42,296 bases of DNA. Source: Saccoglossus kowalevskii. Its lineage: Eukaryota > Hemichordata > Enteropneusta > Harrimaniidae. Below, piece by piece: positions 22,601 to 35,279 of this stretch. The first letter of the stretch is position 1. Each line of letters opens with the position of its first letter. Location of the stretch: NCBI RefSeq assembly GCF_000003605.2, contig NW_003105124.1:14966-57261 (forward strand), given 5' to 3'. Made by a program: the position numbers and the translations under genes. Under the pieces are notes generated by a model, which worked only from the letters and a program-made list of their open reading frames with translations, made no database searches and was not told where the DNA came from.

Positions 22601-25600
22601 TTCAATGTCAACAATCTGTTATTTATGAAAAACAAAACAATTGTCATTTTTTGTGTAAACAATAGAAATGAATACGTTTAGGAAACAATTACTATACTGA
22701 CTGCAGCACCAAGTAGACAAAAATGATACAAGACACGCACATACGCTGGTTTACATAATTATTTGAAAAGTCATGTCCAGATACAAAATAATTTTTTTTC
22801 AAAATACATAAATTTAAAATAAATCTTGTCATCCTCCAAACGTCACTTAACTAATTTGGATTACTCTGGTGTAGTAATTCTTGGAAGTTAGCAGTAATTG
22901 TCAAATTTGTCTATTTGTGGTCAGTATACTCAATATAAGCATTTGCAACAATCTTTTAGAAGACGATAACGTACTGATTGACAGTACTGACAAACTGAGC
23001 AGTTAATTATATCTAGTTCAATGCAAGCAGCCACATCATTAAACAGACACATAATTCTTCCTGACCAAACGAAACCACATATTTACCTTAGCTTCATAGA
23101 CTTTCTGTGTTCTTCCTCTTCCATATCTGACAGCCACTTTATCACCAATGTTGAAATCAGTCTCTCTCATTTCATCACTATCAACAATTCCACTGTAGAC
23201 ACAAATACGTAAAGTTAAAACAGAGCAGATGGGTGACAAGTCACTGAGATTAATCCACAAGTCCTTGTTTTTTATCTGCATGGGGGACCCTAAGTACGGT
23301 ATTATATAAAACTAGGTGTGCCCTTATTATTTGAGAACAACCATTTATTAATGCATAAATATATTACTCACATTTCCATGGCAGTTTCTTCGTTTAACTC
23401 TTCCTCTGGTCTTAGTTCTGTATCTTTCTTCTTTTTCCTTTCTTTCTTGTCTTTCTCTCGCTCGCGTTCCTTTTCTTTCAACCTTTCCTTCTCTCGCTCC
23501 TTCTCCCTTTCCCGTTCCCTTTCTTGTTCTCTTTCCAATTCTAGTTCCCTTTCCCTTTCTTTTTGCATTTCAAGTTCTCTTTCACGTTCACGTTCTCGTT
23601 CTCTCTCCCGCTCTCTTTCTTTTTCTTTGGCCTTTTCTTCTTTTCTTGCATCAGATTTTCTGCCAGGCTGTGTATAACAATATGTCAAGACATACATTGG
23701 ATAATTCAATTTTAAGATACACAGTTGTACAGGGTGATGGGATGAGATAAGCAGTCCAAGATTAGATTACAAAAAAACTGAAAGTTGAATGAAAACAACA
23801 AGGACATTTTTTCTCTGCATGTACCTTGCCTTTCATTTGCAATGGTACGGACAAAGTAAATATTAAGTAATGAATAAAATAGAAAATAATGTTTTACTTG
23901 GCACTTACAAAATGAAGATTAATTTATAATATATCCTCATTCCAAGTATTAGCTTATTCAAGGTAAATAAGTGCCAATTAGTAAAACATGATATAAATAC
24001 AATCTTATTTCTCACCTTTTTCTTTGGCTTTGCTTCTTCTTCATCGAGTGACTCTCTGGCAGGTGATGGACTTAATCTTTTAACAACTTTTGGTTTCTGC
24101 TGTCTGAGCAGTCTACTACTACTACTGTATCGTCTTGTTGCTGTGAATCCCATACCAAGTTTACGACAGTGGTCCTCAAAAGCATAAAGGTATCTGTTTA
24201 AAAAAAAGATATATGTGTTAATAACATAGGAGGCAGTCATAGTCAACAAACATATTACTGGTGGGGAAAATCATGGCAGAAAATCAGCGCTGAAATATTG
24301 TTTTTATCAAAAACAAGTTGACCGTGTAATGGTCCCTTGAAGGAATATTGTTTGGCCGAAATCAATGGTTTTTTATGTTCTTCCAGTAAATTTTATGTGC
24401 CAGTGTACAGTAATACACACTTCTACCACTAACAGGTTGGTACCGTGGCGTTAGGGTCCGGCCTGTACCTGACACTACAGTGTATATGGTTAGATGAGGC
24501 ACTACAACAGTTACACCAAATTTCTCTTTTTGATTTCACTAATGGTTAATAACTTCATAAAAGTACCCTTTTCTTACTTTTGTTTGACAAATAAAAACAT
24601 TAATTTTAAAAGTGATATTTTCGGCAAGCCCATTATAACCTCGTCACTGAACAGCCCTGAATTTTGTAAAATGTTTGTGTTGGCATATCAGGCTGTTATC
24701 TCTCACGGCATTACAACAAAAAATGTTATCAGGAAAGTACATACAGGAAAGCATACATTCGGACAGAATGAGATGATATCGGGTCAATCTAAATAGTGTA
24801 TAACTGCCTCATAAATCCATCATAGTATTCTTACTTATTGTAGGCAGCTTTAATGTTGTATGACGCAGCAGAGTTAAGTACTGGGATACCCATCTTTGTA
24901 TATATCGTTCTCCATTTCTGATTGTCTGTCACTTTCTTACATCCTCCCAAGTCTTGAACAAGTTTATAAAGTTTATACAAATTTAGATCTCTATAGCCCA
25001 GCACAGGTGGTTTGTTGATTGGCGTACCTAAAAATAAAAAAAGTATACATCACCATGGGTTACCAAGGTATGACATTTGTTACTATGGTGAAATAAACAA
25101 TTATTATTTTCTATTAACTATTAATATAAAAACCAACCCCGCTCCTCCATGAATTTATACAGTTCTGCCAGCCATCTGTCTTTTTCTTCATCATATTCAT
25201 CATCCGAGTCCTCCTCTATCTCCTCATCCCCATCCACTTCTTCATCTTCACTGCTACCACTTTCTTCTTTTTTCTCCTTCAGCAAGTTACCATCCCATGT
25301 TGGCGGTAATTCATCTGTGTCTTGAAATGCTATTGCTTTCTCAATTGCTGCAACAATCATGAAATAGTATCTCTATTAATTTATGTTAAGTGTTTTACAT
25401 GGGTTTCAAAAATATTAAAAAATGTACTTTGCCAATTAACTAAATAGTATGAATGCACAATATATACAACTATTTTGACTTGTGCATACCTGGTTTTAAT
25501 CCTGAATCTGCCTTTGATAATGTATGTTCTTTCTGAATAAAGTCTCTCATATCTTTTCTTGAAACGCTGTGACTGTAGAAAGAAAAAAAACAGTTAGTAC

Positions 25601-28600
25601 ATACATTTCACAAAAACAGGATTCTGGTTGTAGAACCTTCCTGTTAATGGCCCATTATATTTTTCGGAGCATTAATGTATCCTGCCATTGCTAGTATGAG
25701 GTAAACTTACCATTTTCCATCTTTGAATGACTTCAATATAATGTGGTCTTTACCCTTTACTTCAGTTTCTCCTGACCTCTGAGGATGGATAATCTGCATA
25801 AAACAAAAATTAAAAAAATCTAAGCTGTGCATACATGGCTGAAAGCAATGCAACACCGAGAATGACAAGAACACAACAGCCACACCAACTGTAATAAAAT
25901 CAAAAGTGCAGAAATTCAGTTACCCACCAGCGCTGGGTACCATGATGGTTTCCTCTTCTCATTAGTTTCTACGACAACAACTCTGCCCACATCATCATCT
26001 TCAGATGTTCGTTTTCGTTTAACTGGTGTTTTTTCAAACTCGCTGTCATCGTCATCATCTTCATCATCGCTACGACTAAGATAAGGAAACAGACTGTCAC
26101 ACAAGAAATTAGCAGTAGTGAATAACCGGAAAGTTGTACCCACTACCATCTGCATCTACTACCTCCTGTCCTGTCCCTCATCTTCACAACACTGCCCTTC
26201 ACCAACAAACTAACAACCACCAATAGCAACAACCAATACCTTTTTTTTCAATATCTTTGTGCCAGGCGACAGATCTGAACATTGAACTATTGTCCTACGT
26301 TTGCTATTTCTAATTATCAGTTCTCAATTATCCAATTTACTAACACTAAAGGAAATCCAGAAAGTACCCACACTGTCTGTCAGGAAAATGCTGACATATT
26401 TTTGCAACAGAAACCACATTCGTTGCATTACACACCCACTTTAATATGTCCTAATGTATGTAAAAAGTTCACAAAATCAGAAAGTTGACACTGCAACCCT
26501 TCATTCATTACACATGCTGAATGAATGCACATACAAATACAACCACAATGCACCATAACAAAAGACCATCCATGATCTCTCCAGAAAAAAACATAGGAAT
26601 GATTCATTTCATAGCAACAACAGTAAGTTAATCACCACGATATTGTGTTAATTATTCCCATAATAGAAGAGATTTGAGTTCTCTGGTTGCAAGCAGTCAT
26701 CTGTACCCTAGATTGCCTTGGTTTTTCATAAATGAATAATCCATCTTTCGAAAGAGTTTTGTGATCATCATTTGATTCTGACTGACAGCCACTAGTAAAC
26801 ATTAAGGCAAAACATATGCTTTCAATTCTTTAATATGTGTGAAATATACTGCAAGAAATAGCTGATTCTCTTTTTGTATCATTTTGCAAGTCAAAAAACA
26901 GTACGATGACCAGCACATATTCTTACATTATTAATGGTATTCAACATATGTAAATGAGAAAATGTTTGATTCTGGAAAGGTGAATATTTGTCAGAACATT
27001 ATTGTCTCCCAGAGATATCTTACATAAGTATGTACGAACATGTATGTGTGTGAATGAGAAACACTGCAAACATCAATATTTTCCAAACATTTTGAAAGCT
27101 GAAGTTGGTATAGTAAACAAGTCATGGCACAGTTGAGTCGCCATCTGTTAACAACATTATTTCATATAGAAGTGAATGTGTATATAGATGCTAAGATAAA
27201 CAAGCCGTTGAATTGTCAAAATCCTTCCATTATTGTACTTTAATATAACAAATGAAAGGTTGGCATTTATATTCCTTTTTTTGTACAAATGTACCCAGCT
27301 CTACACTGTGCTAGAACACAATATCTGTTTACCAACTTAGATCCTACCTGGGCAGTATGAATTTGAGACATAACACAATTGCACACAAAAAGATGAAATC
27401 ACAGATGACCACTTTGCATTGATTGTAAAATGATTGTTATTGAATGTAAGAATAAATTTGCCCCAAAACCAAAATTGGACGTAATCAGACAATGTGAACT
27501 TGAGATATAAAAGAATTGCGCAAGAAATATGAAAATTGCTAATTTCGAACAAATCCTGAAAACTAATGGATGTGCTCCAGTAAACCAGCGGGTGCTACCA
27601 GTCGCCCACATGAAAAAAAAATGCTCTACACACACATGAAATAACGCCATCAGCCGGCCATGGTAAATAGACGGACAAACAGACGGAAACCAATTCATAA
27701 GCTCTCAGTCAGGGTCTAACAATGTATGTCCATATGTGTGACATGATGTTTGATCAGCATTGTTGATCAAATCTCCTTCTGAGTGCATTGATGGCAAAGC
27801 AACCAGAGAACCCAAACTATATGAATCTAATGGTTTATACAACATAATAGTTGGCCCCTACATAGTACAAGTCTCTGGAGAAAACTAATATCAAAATTAA
27901 TAAGGAAGTAAAAATAATCTCAATAAGTTAACATGCAAAATGGATAAGCTAATACCCAATACATCTATTGATTACTCTCATGAACACACACTACATCAAC
28001 ACATAATTTTTCACCAACAATAATACATACCTGGAGTAATGATTGGGTCTACGTCTTTTCCGTGTTTTCTTCCCATCTTTCATCACAGGCGTACCAAAAT
28101 TCTCTGGATCAGTTAAAGGTAAGTGATCAAGTGTCTGCAAAAGAAAACAACTACTTTAAGCAATCACTGACTATTTTAGCTACCTAGTTAGCTAAACATT
28201 ATACATTTCTTTAAAAACAAGACATTATCAACGTCAATGACTTTATGCAACAAGTGATAATTTCTGAAAACCATGATGGTCTGCAGCCAGACTTCTTGGA
28301 CTGCACTATGACACAAACTATTATCGAATCTGTTTACAATAAAGTCAAATGCATATTTTAAATAATAGAAACAAAATTCAAAATTTTATGAAAATAAGAA
28401 GATCATAATAACGCTGTTCTCCGTAGGAAAATTAAATAGCTTTTTATCTAATTAGTATAACAATAGTACACATAGATCACCAACATCAGGAGTCCCTGCT
28501 CTATAATGCTCTGGGTAGAGGTCAGAACAAAATGGGGGCTGGTATACTGTAAATTACTTTGTTTTCACTTGGAACTTGTTTTTGCTGAAAGGAATGACTC

Positions 28601-31600
28601 AGTGAAAATAAAATCCAGCAAAAATACCTTTTTCCCTATATACCAAATTCAACTCATCAATAAACTTTATACAAAGCAGCCAAATATTTTTTCAGTAAAA
28701 ATTTTGTTTACAGTACTTATAAGCCACGCCCACTATCGCTTTGTACTATTTTACTCGATCACATCCACTTTTACCATAATTTGAAAGTGGACCAAAACAA
28801 TTGTCATTGGTTGATAAGTGCCCATCAAAAAAATAACACAATGATACAAGTCCCACAGTCAAATGTGAGGTATGATAATAAAGTTAGCCATTCAAATCAT
28901 AACGAAATGTAGCCCCAGGAAGTACCCAGTATCAACAGTTTGAATAGAATTAGACAGTTCAACTTAGAGCAGCGATACATGCTAAATCTGGTATTATTAT
29001 GCTATTTTGGGATAAATACGGTAAATAATCAATCATTTGGAACGGACTAAAACAAATAAAAAGTGGGAGCATGAATAAACATGCTCAAACTATGTACAAA
29101 GTTTGAAGAAAAGCTTCTAAAGCAGATGAAGAAGGAAACTAACACCAAATCAATAATTCCATATCACAGTATACAAATGAGCTAAGATAGACTTACCTCG
29201 CTTTCATTGAAATGTTTTTCACCTTGTAGACAGAGTGCTGTCCTTCTTAGAGTTCTCTCATCTCCATCGTCAAAGACTGAAAGATAATTAACATAGCATA
29301 AATGATTGTACCATGCATAATGTGGTTAATCACTAAAACATTAAGGGTAATTTGAAATAGTCAGCTGGTGGACAGACAGCTAAACCCTCTTGATCTACAG
29401 AATATCAGACCAATTACTTACCAACTGTATAAGAACTAGCATCAGTTAGTTTAGAAATGCAGCCTTCCATGAACTGTCCATCTGGATGCTTTGCTTGTAT
29501 CTGATACCCTACCTAAACATTAACAGAGAAAGATTGTTCACTAAAAAAATATATAAATGTTTGAGTACAACCACCAGTCAAAAAAAACATATTTTGTGCT
29601 TTCATTATTAGCATTACAAACAAATAAAGAACAGTGCTAATCCACAAATGTTCATACTGAATTTAAGTGCCCAGGTATGTCTAACAACTGATACATGAGG
29701 CACTAATTCATATGGACCAAAAAACAAAAATAGTGTGATTATGCAAATATCATTGTTATATGAACTGTGGAAAAAATTAGTTACTTTGAGTTAGAGAGAA
29801 AAATATTTACCCTCAGTGGTCCTTTGACTTGGTCATCAGTAATTACTGCAGTTGAACCATCTTTAAAATTTATCTAAACAAATAAAAATTGTAGGGAATG
29901 ATTGATATAGGGGTCATCTAAAACAAAGATGAAATTGTCTCAGTACAAAGTTATACTAGGGCAGTTTTTTGAAACATACAACCCAACATGATGAAATATA
30001 CAGCAGCATGAAACTAGATAATTTTATTTTGCAGTCTTATTTGACAACAAACGATTTGACATTAATCTCGTCAAATACAGCTGTAGCAGAATTAGTCAGT
30101 GATATTTACAGTACAATGGAGAGGAGAGGACATATCAATACAATAACACAGTGGCAGATCATAAAACATAACTATATTCTCTTTCTTGCTCTAACAATTG
30201 TATAACTACATAAAATCATTAGCAATTCTCTCACCTTACACCTCACCAGTTTCTTCAGACACTTCACTTTGGCTTCACAGAATGCACCTCGATATTTAGC
30301 ACTTACATCTGTACCCACTAGCAAGTAGGCTGGCTCTAGACCCAATCCAATCCCCGCCTGAAAAACACATTATAAAAGTGCAACAAGCGGTCCAATTCAA
30401 TGAAGTGTAAAATAATTGCATCAGTGAGTACGTTTGATAGATATTGGGGTACATGGCAGTAGAGTAAGCTAGTCTTCTATTACCTATTTCTTACATTATC
30501 AAATCGGTTTTGGTGCTTTTGTATTGCCCATGGCGATGACAATCAGCATATTATATTATCATATTCTAAGTGGAAGAAATCCTGGCATACTGCCAAAACA
30601 CAAATTGTACAGAGACATACAAGATGATTCAGACGAATTATGTCATACAAATATTGTTGAAATAAGACATTATTCCTTGTAATTTTCTCAAAAAACATTC
30701 TGCTTTTTTAGAAAATGTATTTACAAGATCTTAGCAAGCAAGTACTAGGTTATGGAACACCACCTGGTACACCCTACAAGATTACATACAGTTTGATGCA
30801 CAGAATGAATGGTAACATGTGGCACCATGAATGTAAGGTCAAAAACAACAACATCAGATAGTTGTACCACATATAAGTATTACATAACACATGAATGTTA
30901 ATTGCATTGAGGGTATACCAATTCACAGTAGTATTTTTTCCTAGGCCAAATCCTGGTGTCAGAAAGAACATGTGAAGGCAAGTAATGAAAAACCCCATAG
31001 CTCAACGTCGTGTATTAACAGTATATTGTTCAGATGCATCTTACTGAGACCTTTAATTTGAAATTGAGCATTTTCCAACTGAAACAGAACTGAATCACTG
31101 GAAAGTCTCTTGCAGAGTCAAGGTCATTCCACCAATACCAGTCACTTATTATATCAAACACAAGTTGATTTTACTTATTCATGATAAAATACCAACAGCA
31201 ATCAGCCAACTTTACACATACATTTGCATGAGAAGATCTAATGAGAATTCACTTATTTTTTTCTAGTATAGGTAAGAGGAAATAAACTAGTGTCACTATC
31301 CAGATTCGAAACTAACTCTTTCTTTGGTGACCTCTTCATTTGAGAAAGATGACATATTCAGATTAAGCTAATACTTTTGGTGATAAAAAACGACTGACCT
31401 GTTCCCAGGTAGAACTAATGTTGGATGAGATTTGGAGATACCGATATATAGATTGGTAAGTACCAAGTTTATGTTGCACGATACACAACATAAACAAGTT
31501 TACCTTCAGCTAAATCTAAAAAAAGTGACACGAAACCATATCGTTCTGGTAAGGTTTCTCTAAATCCGCTAGCCACTTTTCAGCCACATATTGCTGGTGT

Positions 31601-31781
31601 CATCGTCAACTAAACAATTAAGCAGTGTGATATAAAAATCTGTGATCTACGGGGCAGACTTTTGAAAATCAGGGAGAACATGAAATAGAAACAACACAGC
31701 TGACATGTTGTAATCATCTCATCAAGTTGCCATCAAGGCAGTCCTTCGTCGCGGGAGAAAACCGAATATCTCACTTACCAT
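16606..31781 (-). CDS. ARID4: ARID4-type chromatin protein (ARID4A/ARID4B relative)
   Basis: Nineteen coding exons with fully matching phases, 4,335 coding bases, 1,444 residues: 31779-31781 (ATG only), 30235-30357, 29811-29873, 29422-29512, 29197-29276, 28031-28134, 25928-26075, 25711-25793, 25490-25572, 25138-25347, 24835-25027, 24016-24193, 23372-23667, 23087-23192, 21910-22615, 20695-20757, 17976-19574, 17254-17400, 16606-16664. Order: Tudor region (about 10-120; [28 protein letters not shown]), RBB1NT/PWWP-like region (about 195-260), ARID (about 315-412; [16 protein letters not shown]), Arg/Glu helix (about 465-540), chromo barrel (about 565-628; [12 protein letters not shown]), SP repeats (739-801), a large charged disordered exon, and the conserved C-terminal coiled coil (about 1377-1425; [16 protein letters not shown]). 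In vertebrates, ARID4A and ARID4B are SIN3-HDAC corepressor subunits. No LxCxE retinoblastoma-binding motif was seen. One pre-duplication ARID4 gene is likely. Confidence 0.96.
20137..20166 (-). other. 2A-like motif DTETNPGP in an ARID4 intron
   Basis: Minus-strand translation gives [10 protein letters not shown], which satisfies the 2A core DxExNPGP. The enclosing frame is open from 20241 to 20026 and reads [20 protein letters not shown] around the motif. The segment lies in the intron between ARID4 exons 20695-20757 and 17976-19574, whose own phases join without it. 2A-like motifs are known near the N termini of CR1/L2-type non-LTR retrotransposon proteins in several invertebrates, so a retroelement fragment is one reading. 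Chance is another, because the leucine-rich stretch usual before the core is missing. Confidence 0.4.
21974..22162 (-). repeat. ARID4: 21-bp coding minisatellite (nine SP-x-P repeats) in ARID4
   Basis: Exactly nine in-frame 21-base units encode seven-residue repeats of the form (A/T/P/V)SP(V/I/A)PRR, from PSPAARR to VSPVPSR. On the plus strand each unit shows a GGTGATG-type core. The repeat is basic and proline-rich, with a proline-directed phosphorylation-type SP in each unit. From memory, vertebrate ARID4 proteins do not carry such an array. Confidence 0.9.
28554..28635. repeat. Dispersed repeat, copy 2
   Basis: Related to 13332-13415 in the same orientation (ACTTGGAACTTG, GGAATGACTCAGTGAAAATAA). 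It lies in the ARID4 intron between exons 28031-28134 and 29197-29276. Confidence 0.5.
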
Positions 31782-32010
31782 TAGGTAAAAATACCTGATA
31801 TTCTACCAAACAAGGCCGCTTGGTGTCTTCTTACTGTGTGAGATCAGAAACCCAATTTCCCTAATGATCTAGGTTAATTTCTGTGGAATTTTCACAGCCA
31901 TACAAACATCGAGAAGTCCTCAGCAAGATCAGTTTTTGCCTGTGTGGGGAACAACAACTAGTCATGGGGGGTCTCCCTCTCTGATTGGCTAAACGTCACG
32001 TGACTATATA
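31782..32010 (-). promoter_or_regulatory. ARID4 promoter and 5' UTR
   Basis: Upstream of the ARID4 start on the minus strand are a CCAAT box (ATTGG on plus at 31984-31988) and a palindromic E-box GTCACGTGAC (31995-32004) overlapping a CRE-like ACGTCA. CTATATAG is at about 32004-32011. The 5' UTR probably starts between the CCAAT box and 31900. Two short uORFs (ATGTTTGTATGG... and ATGGCTGTG...) precede the real ATG, which is the last codon of exon 1. Confidence 0.5.
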
Positions 32011-32251
32011 GGACGTTCAACGAGTCAAAGGGGCGAGACGAATTTAGAAGAATAGAAAAATCTATGCAAATAAACCAAAGTTAATAAAATACTTACGTAT
32101 ATACATTATTATACAATATAATATCAAAGTATTTTTTTATAAATTATCAGGGACGCTCTGAAAGTACAAATCATTACAATATTTAATTCTTGAGCCCCTT
32201 TTTAAAAATAGTATATTCTAAAACCCCACGATGCAATACGCGCGCTAATTG

Positions 32252-32303
32252 TGCGCATGCGCATTTAGTTTTATTTCAAAATGGCGGTGTTTTTCGTGTG
32301 AGT
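32252..32303 (+). promoter_or_regulatory. NRF1/YY1-type promoter and first exon of an unknown plus-strand transcript
   Basis: TGCGCATGCGCA (32252-32263) is a perfect NRF1 palindrome. AAAATGGCGG (32278-32287) is a YY1-type start-region motif, as found just downstream of many TATA-less start sites. A strong donor GTGAGTAAG begins at 32298. With the ARID4 promoter about 250 bp away on the other strand, this forms a divergent pair. The ATG inside the YY1 motif opens only MAVFF before the donor. No matching coding exon was found downstream; a noncoding RNA or a 5' UTR exon of a distant gene is possible. Confidence 0.4.
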
Positions 32304-33430
32304 AAGGCATGGGAACACTGTTTTTCAGGTAAATATCAAGTCATTCATGCCACTTACAAATCACTGTATATCTTCCAGGTTGTTACCTAAATGCATCTTC
32401 TTTCCAAAATAACTTTTGTACTGTTTTTCATTAAAACTGTCGAGTGACATTGCACATGAATAATAATGAATCAGCTGTTCGGGGGCCCCAGCCGGGGATT
32501 TCCTTGTTCCGTCATGTACTCAAAATAAAAATAGTAATAATTGTTTAGATTGTAAATGCGTTTGTAATACGACTACTAAATATCGGAATACCACAGTTTA
32601 TAAACCATAATAGGTATGTTATCTTTTGAACGTTTTAGGGGCCCTGAGATTTGTATGGTAAAAAAATTAAATAGATTGAGCTGATGAACTCCATCGGTGA
32701 GGGCGCTAGTTGGGCTTACCCGAGCATACAGTGTCTGCCGTCGCACTGTTACGTCATTTGTTTACATCCTTGCCAGCCAGCCTACAAAAGTTGCTGTTAA
32801 CAAATGTAGCTCATTGGTCAGCACTAGCATATGATCCACTTTCACAACTCTGCCTGAGAGTTGTTTTATTAACAGCAACATTTATGTGTATATTTATTAC
32901 CAGCAGTGAAACATTTTTTTTGGATGCAAGCTGTTATTGCTAACCAGTCACTGCGCACACATGCAGGCAAAGCCTAAACAAGTGCGATGGTTTCTTTTGT
33001 CCAATCATGATTGTGATTAAACAAGATTGTCGATCAAGATTGTATATTTGATTATGCTCAATCATGATCATGATTGATTATCATAATCATCAAAATATAA
33101 GCCAAGATTGTCCTGTTAAAGATGGTGGGCAATTAGCAGAGTTAAAATATGCAAAAGTCTAAAAACAGTTTGTAAATTTTAGCAAGCGGCAAGTATACAT
33201 ATTTTTTTTAATAACTTGCTAAGTTTTGACAATTTCTCACTAATATTTTTGTTTTTTTTGTTTATGATTATGACTTTGCCAACATGCTAAGCAAAACATT
33301 ATAATCACAATCAGGATTGTTTTTAAAGACCATAATGTACTGAAATCCCACATTTTCACTATTCAAGAACTGGATCTCAGTCGTACAGGAACAGATTTTG
33401 TTCAAACATGGTACATACATTGAACATAAT
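32304..33430. other. Non-coding stretch with an 18-bp palindrome
   Basis: No gene was recognised. A patch near 32700-32770 is CpG-richer and holds TTACGTCA and TGTTTAC words. A perfect palindrome, CAATCATGATCATGATTG (33059-33076), lies in a run of ATTGAT/ATCAAT words that resemble PBX/Hox-type sites. Confidence 0.4.
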
Positions 33431-33439
33431 CGGACCTTG

Positions 33440-33660
33440 ATGCACATTTTATTTTTCAGATTGTGTTCAAACTGGCAGTCATTTTGTTTCAAAGAATGAA
33501 GTTCTAAATACATATATTCAACATGCCTGGACCAATCAACTTCAAACTTCACACATTCATCATACATTATATCAGACATATTGAAAATGGCTGACTGGTG
33601 GCCATTTTGTTTCAAAGAATGCAGTTGCTGACTCGTATATTGACATGTGTACAATATGGT
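33440..33660. repeat. Dispersed repeat with a GGCTGACTGGTGGCCA palindrome
   Basis: CATTTTGTTTCAAAGAATG occurs twice (33480 and 33604). The second copy follows AAAATGGCTGACTGGTGGCC, an imperfect palindrome. Similar palindromes occur at 5009-5030 (ATGGCTGACTGGCAGCCAT) and 5093-5116 (AATGGCCGACTTGTGGCCATT) in an RBM34 intron, so the unit is a repeat family of this genome. Confidence 0.5.
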
Positions 33661-33934
33661 TGTTCATCGTTGGTACCGATTTGTAACAGGTGGTACCAAG
33701 CTCAAAAAAAATAGGTTTGTGGATAGAGTTCACAGCTGGCTACATACATGAAGCTCGCACTTTGTCCGAAAAACAGAACACAGAGCAAAAACTGTTCTTG
33801 TATGAGATAGTCTGTCATCATCTTTTCATCAACAATAATTACGTTTTCATCTTCTCTTTAAAAACTACTAGCTTAATTGCTTGGAAACTTTATATGTTGC
33901 TACCTTGAGTGAGCCTCTGTCAGATTTTTGCTTG

Positions 33935-34010
33935 TATCTTCAGTTCTTTATTTTTGGTGAATATTTTTGTTATTTTTCATAAAAATTTCTATTTTCAACT
34001 TCATGAAAAT
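33935..34010. repeat. Third relative of the 8.5-kb repeat block
   Basis: TATCTTCAGTTCTTTATTTT, GTGAATATTTTTGTTATTTTT and ATTTTCAACTTC match the blocks at 8515-8600 and 8660-8750. Confidence 0.55.
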
Positions 34011-35278
34011 TATAAATTGGTTTTAAACTTGATCTATATGAGATTTGTAACAAGATGATAACAATTGTAATTGCCAGGGCAACAACCAAATAATAACTAC
34101 TGTAAAATCATTTAATTTCACTATTTTGATGTTTTGAGCATATTCACTGTGTTTAAAGGTGGCTCTGCAATCTCAGTTATTGCACCAATGCATCATGGGA
34201 AATGTAATTTGCATGGTCCACAGCTGTTATCATTTCAACCGGAGGTGTTAATTCCGTAAGCTAACGTCATGCATTATGCTATTATCCAAAAGAGAACTAC
34301 ACTACCATATGTCAATTTCTTACACCATGAAGCTTCTTATTTAGTTCCGTCCTTGTACAAAAAAGCACATCGGCATAAATAAATGTGGTTTATTTAAATG
34401 ACCTACACAATGTAGTTATCGTACAACGTTTGCTGTAATGTGTCTTGTCAGCTAGGCAATGGTGACGTTATGCAATAAGAAAAAAATGCCTACAAATTAA
34501 AATAAAACTTCTTGATATGACTGTGTGGCACAGGCATATCCAGTTGTTCGACGCCCCAATATACACGAATATATGCGCGACTTGTACATTAGAAAAAAGT
34601 CTTGAACACAGACACGCATACATAATGTTGTTGGATGCCAATTATTTCACTGCGCGGATATATTTCAGGGAACATATTCTTTGCAGGATCTTTATAAGTT
34701 ATTTATTTCGAGACACATTTGTACTTTTTAAATCGGTAACGTCATATATTAAATTCGAGAAGCTTCCTCGACTCAATGCTTGAGGACATATTTTTTGTCA
34801 AACAACTGGGACGTCTGACACATATGAATGCATGATGAGCCACTAGAACGAACCCGGCTATTACATTGTATCATAACTTTTATAACTATTTATTATTGTG
34901 CATTGAGACCAAGTTCTCTCTATTTCAATATTCCTCACAGTGCAGGGCTGGTCCACTATTTCGGTTGAACAAACCCCACTGATGAATAAACTTCACAAAG
35001 ACCTTGAAAATACAATTTTTGTGGTAGAAATTGTACAAGCCGAATACTTTCTTAATGAACTTAGTAGTTCACCAAAAAAAAAAAAACTTTTTTGAGAGAT
35101 TACTATGCAAATCTATTTAACGCCAATGTCATAGGACCTTGATGAGCATTAATTTTTTGGATCACATTCTGAATGTTTGAGAAAGACACCTTCCCTAACA
35201 CATGAAATTTTTATGTTATTGTAGGTACAGAGACTGTATCTACCTTGAATAGTGATGAAGATGTGCTATTATCATGGT
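34011..35278. other. Non-coding stretch, nothing recognised
   Basis: No convincing exon on either strand. A short sequence at about 34112-34140 (ATTTAATTTCACTATTTTGA) recurs near 11448 in an RBM34 intron. An ORF at 34517-34783 has no recognisable domain. Confidence 0.45.
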
Positions 35279-35279
35279 C

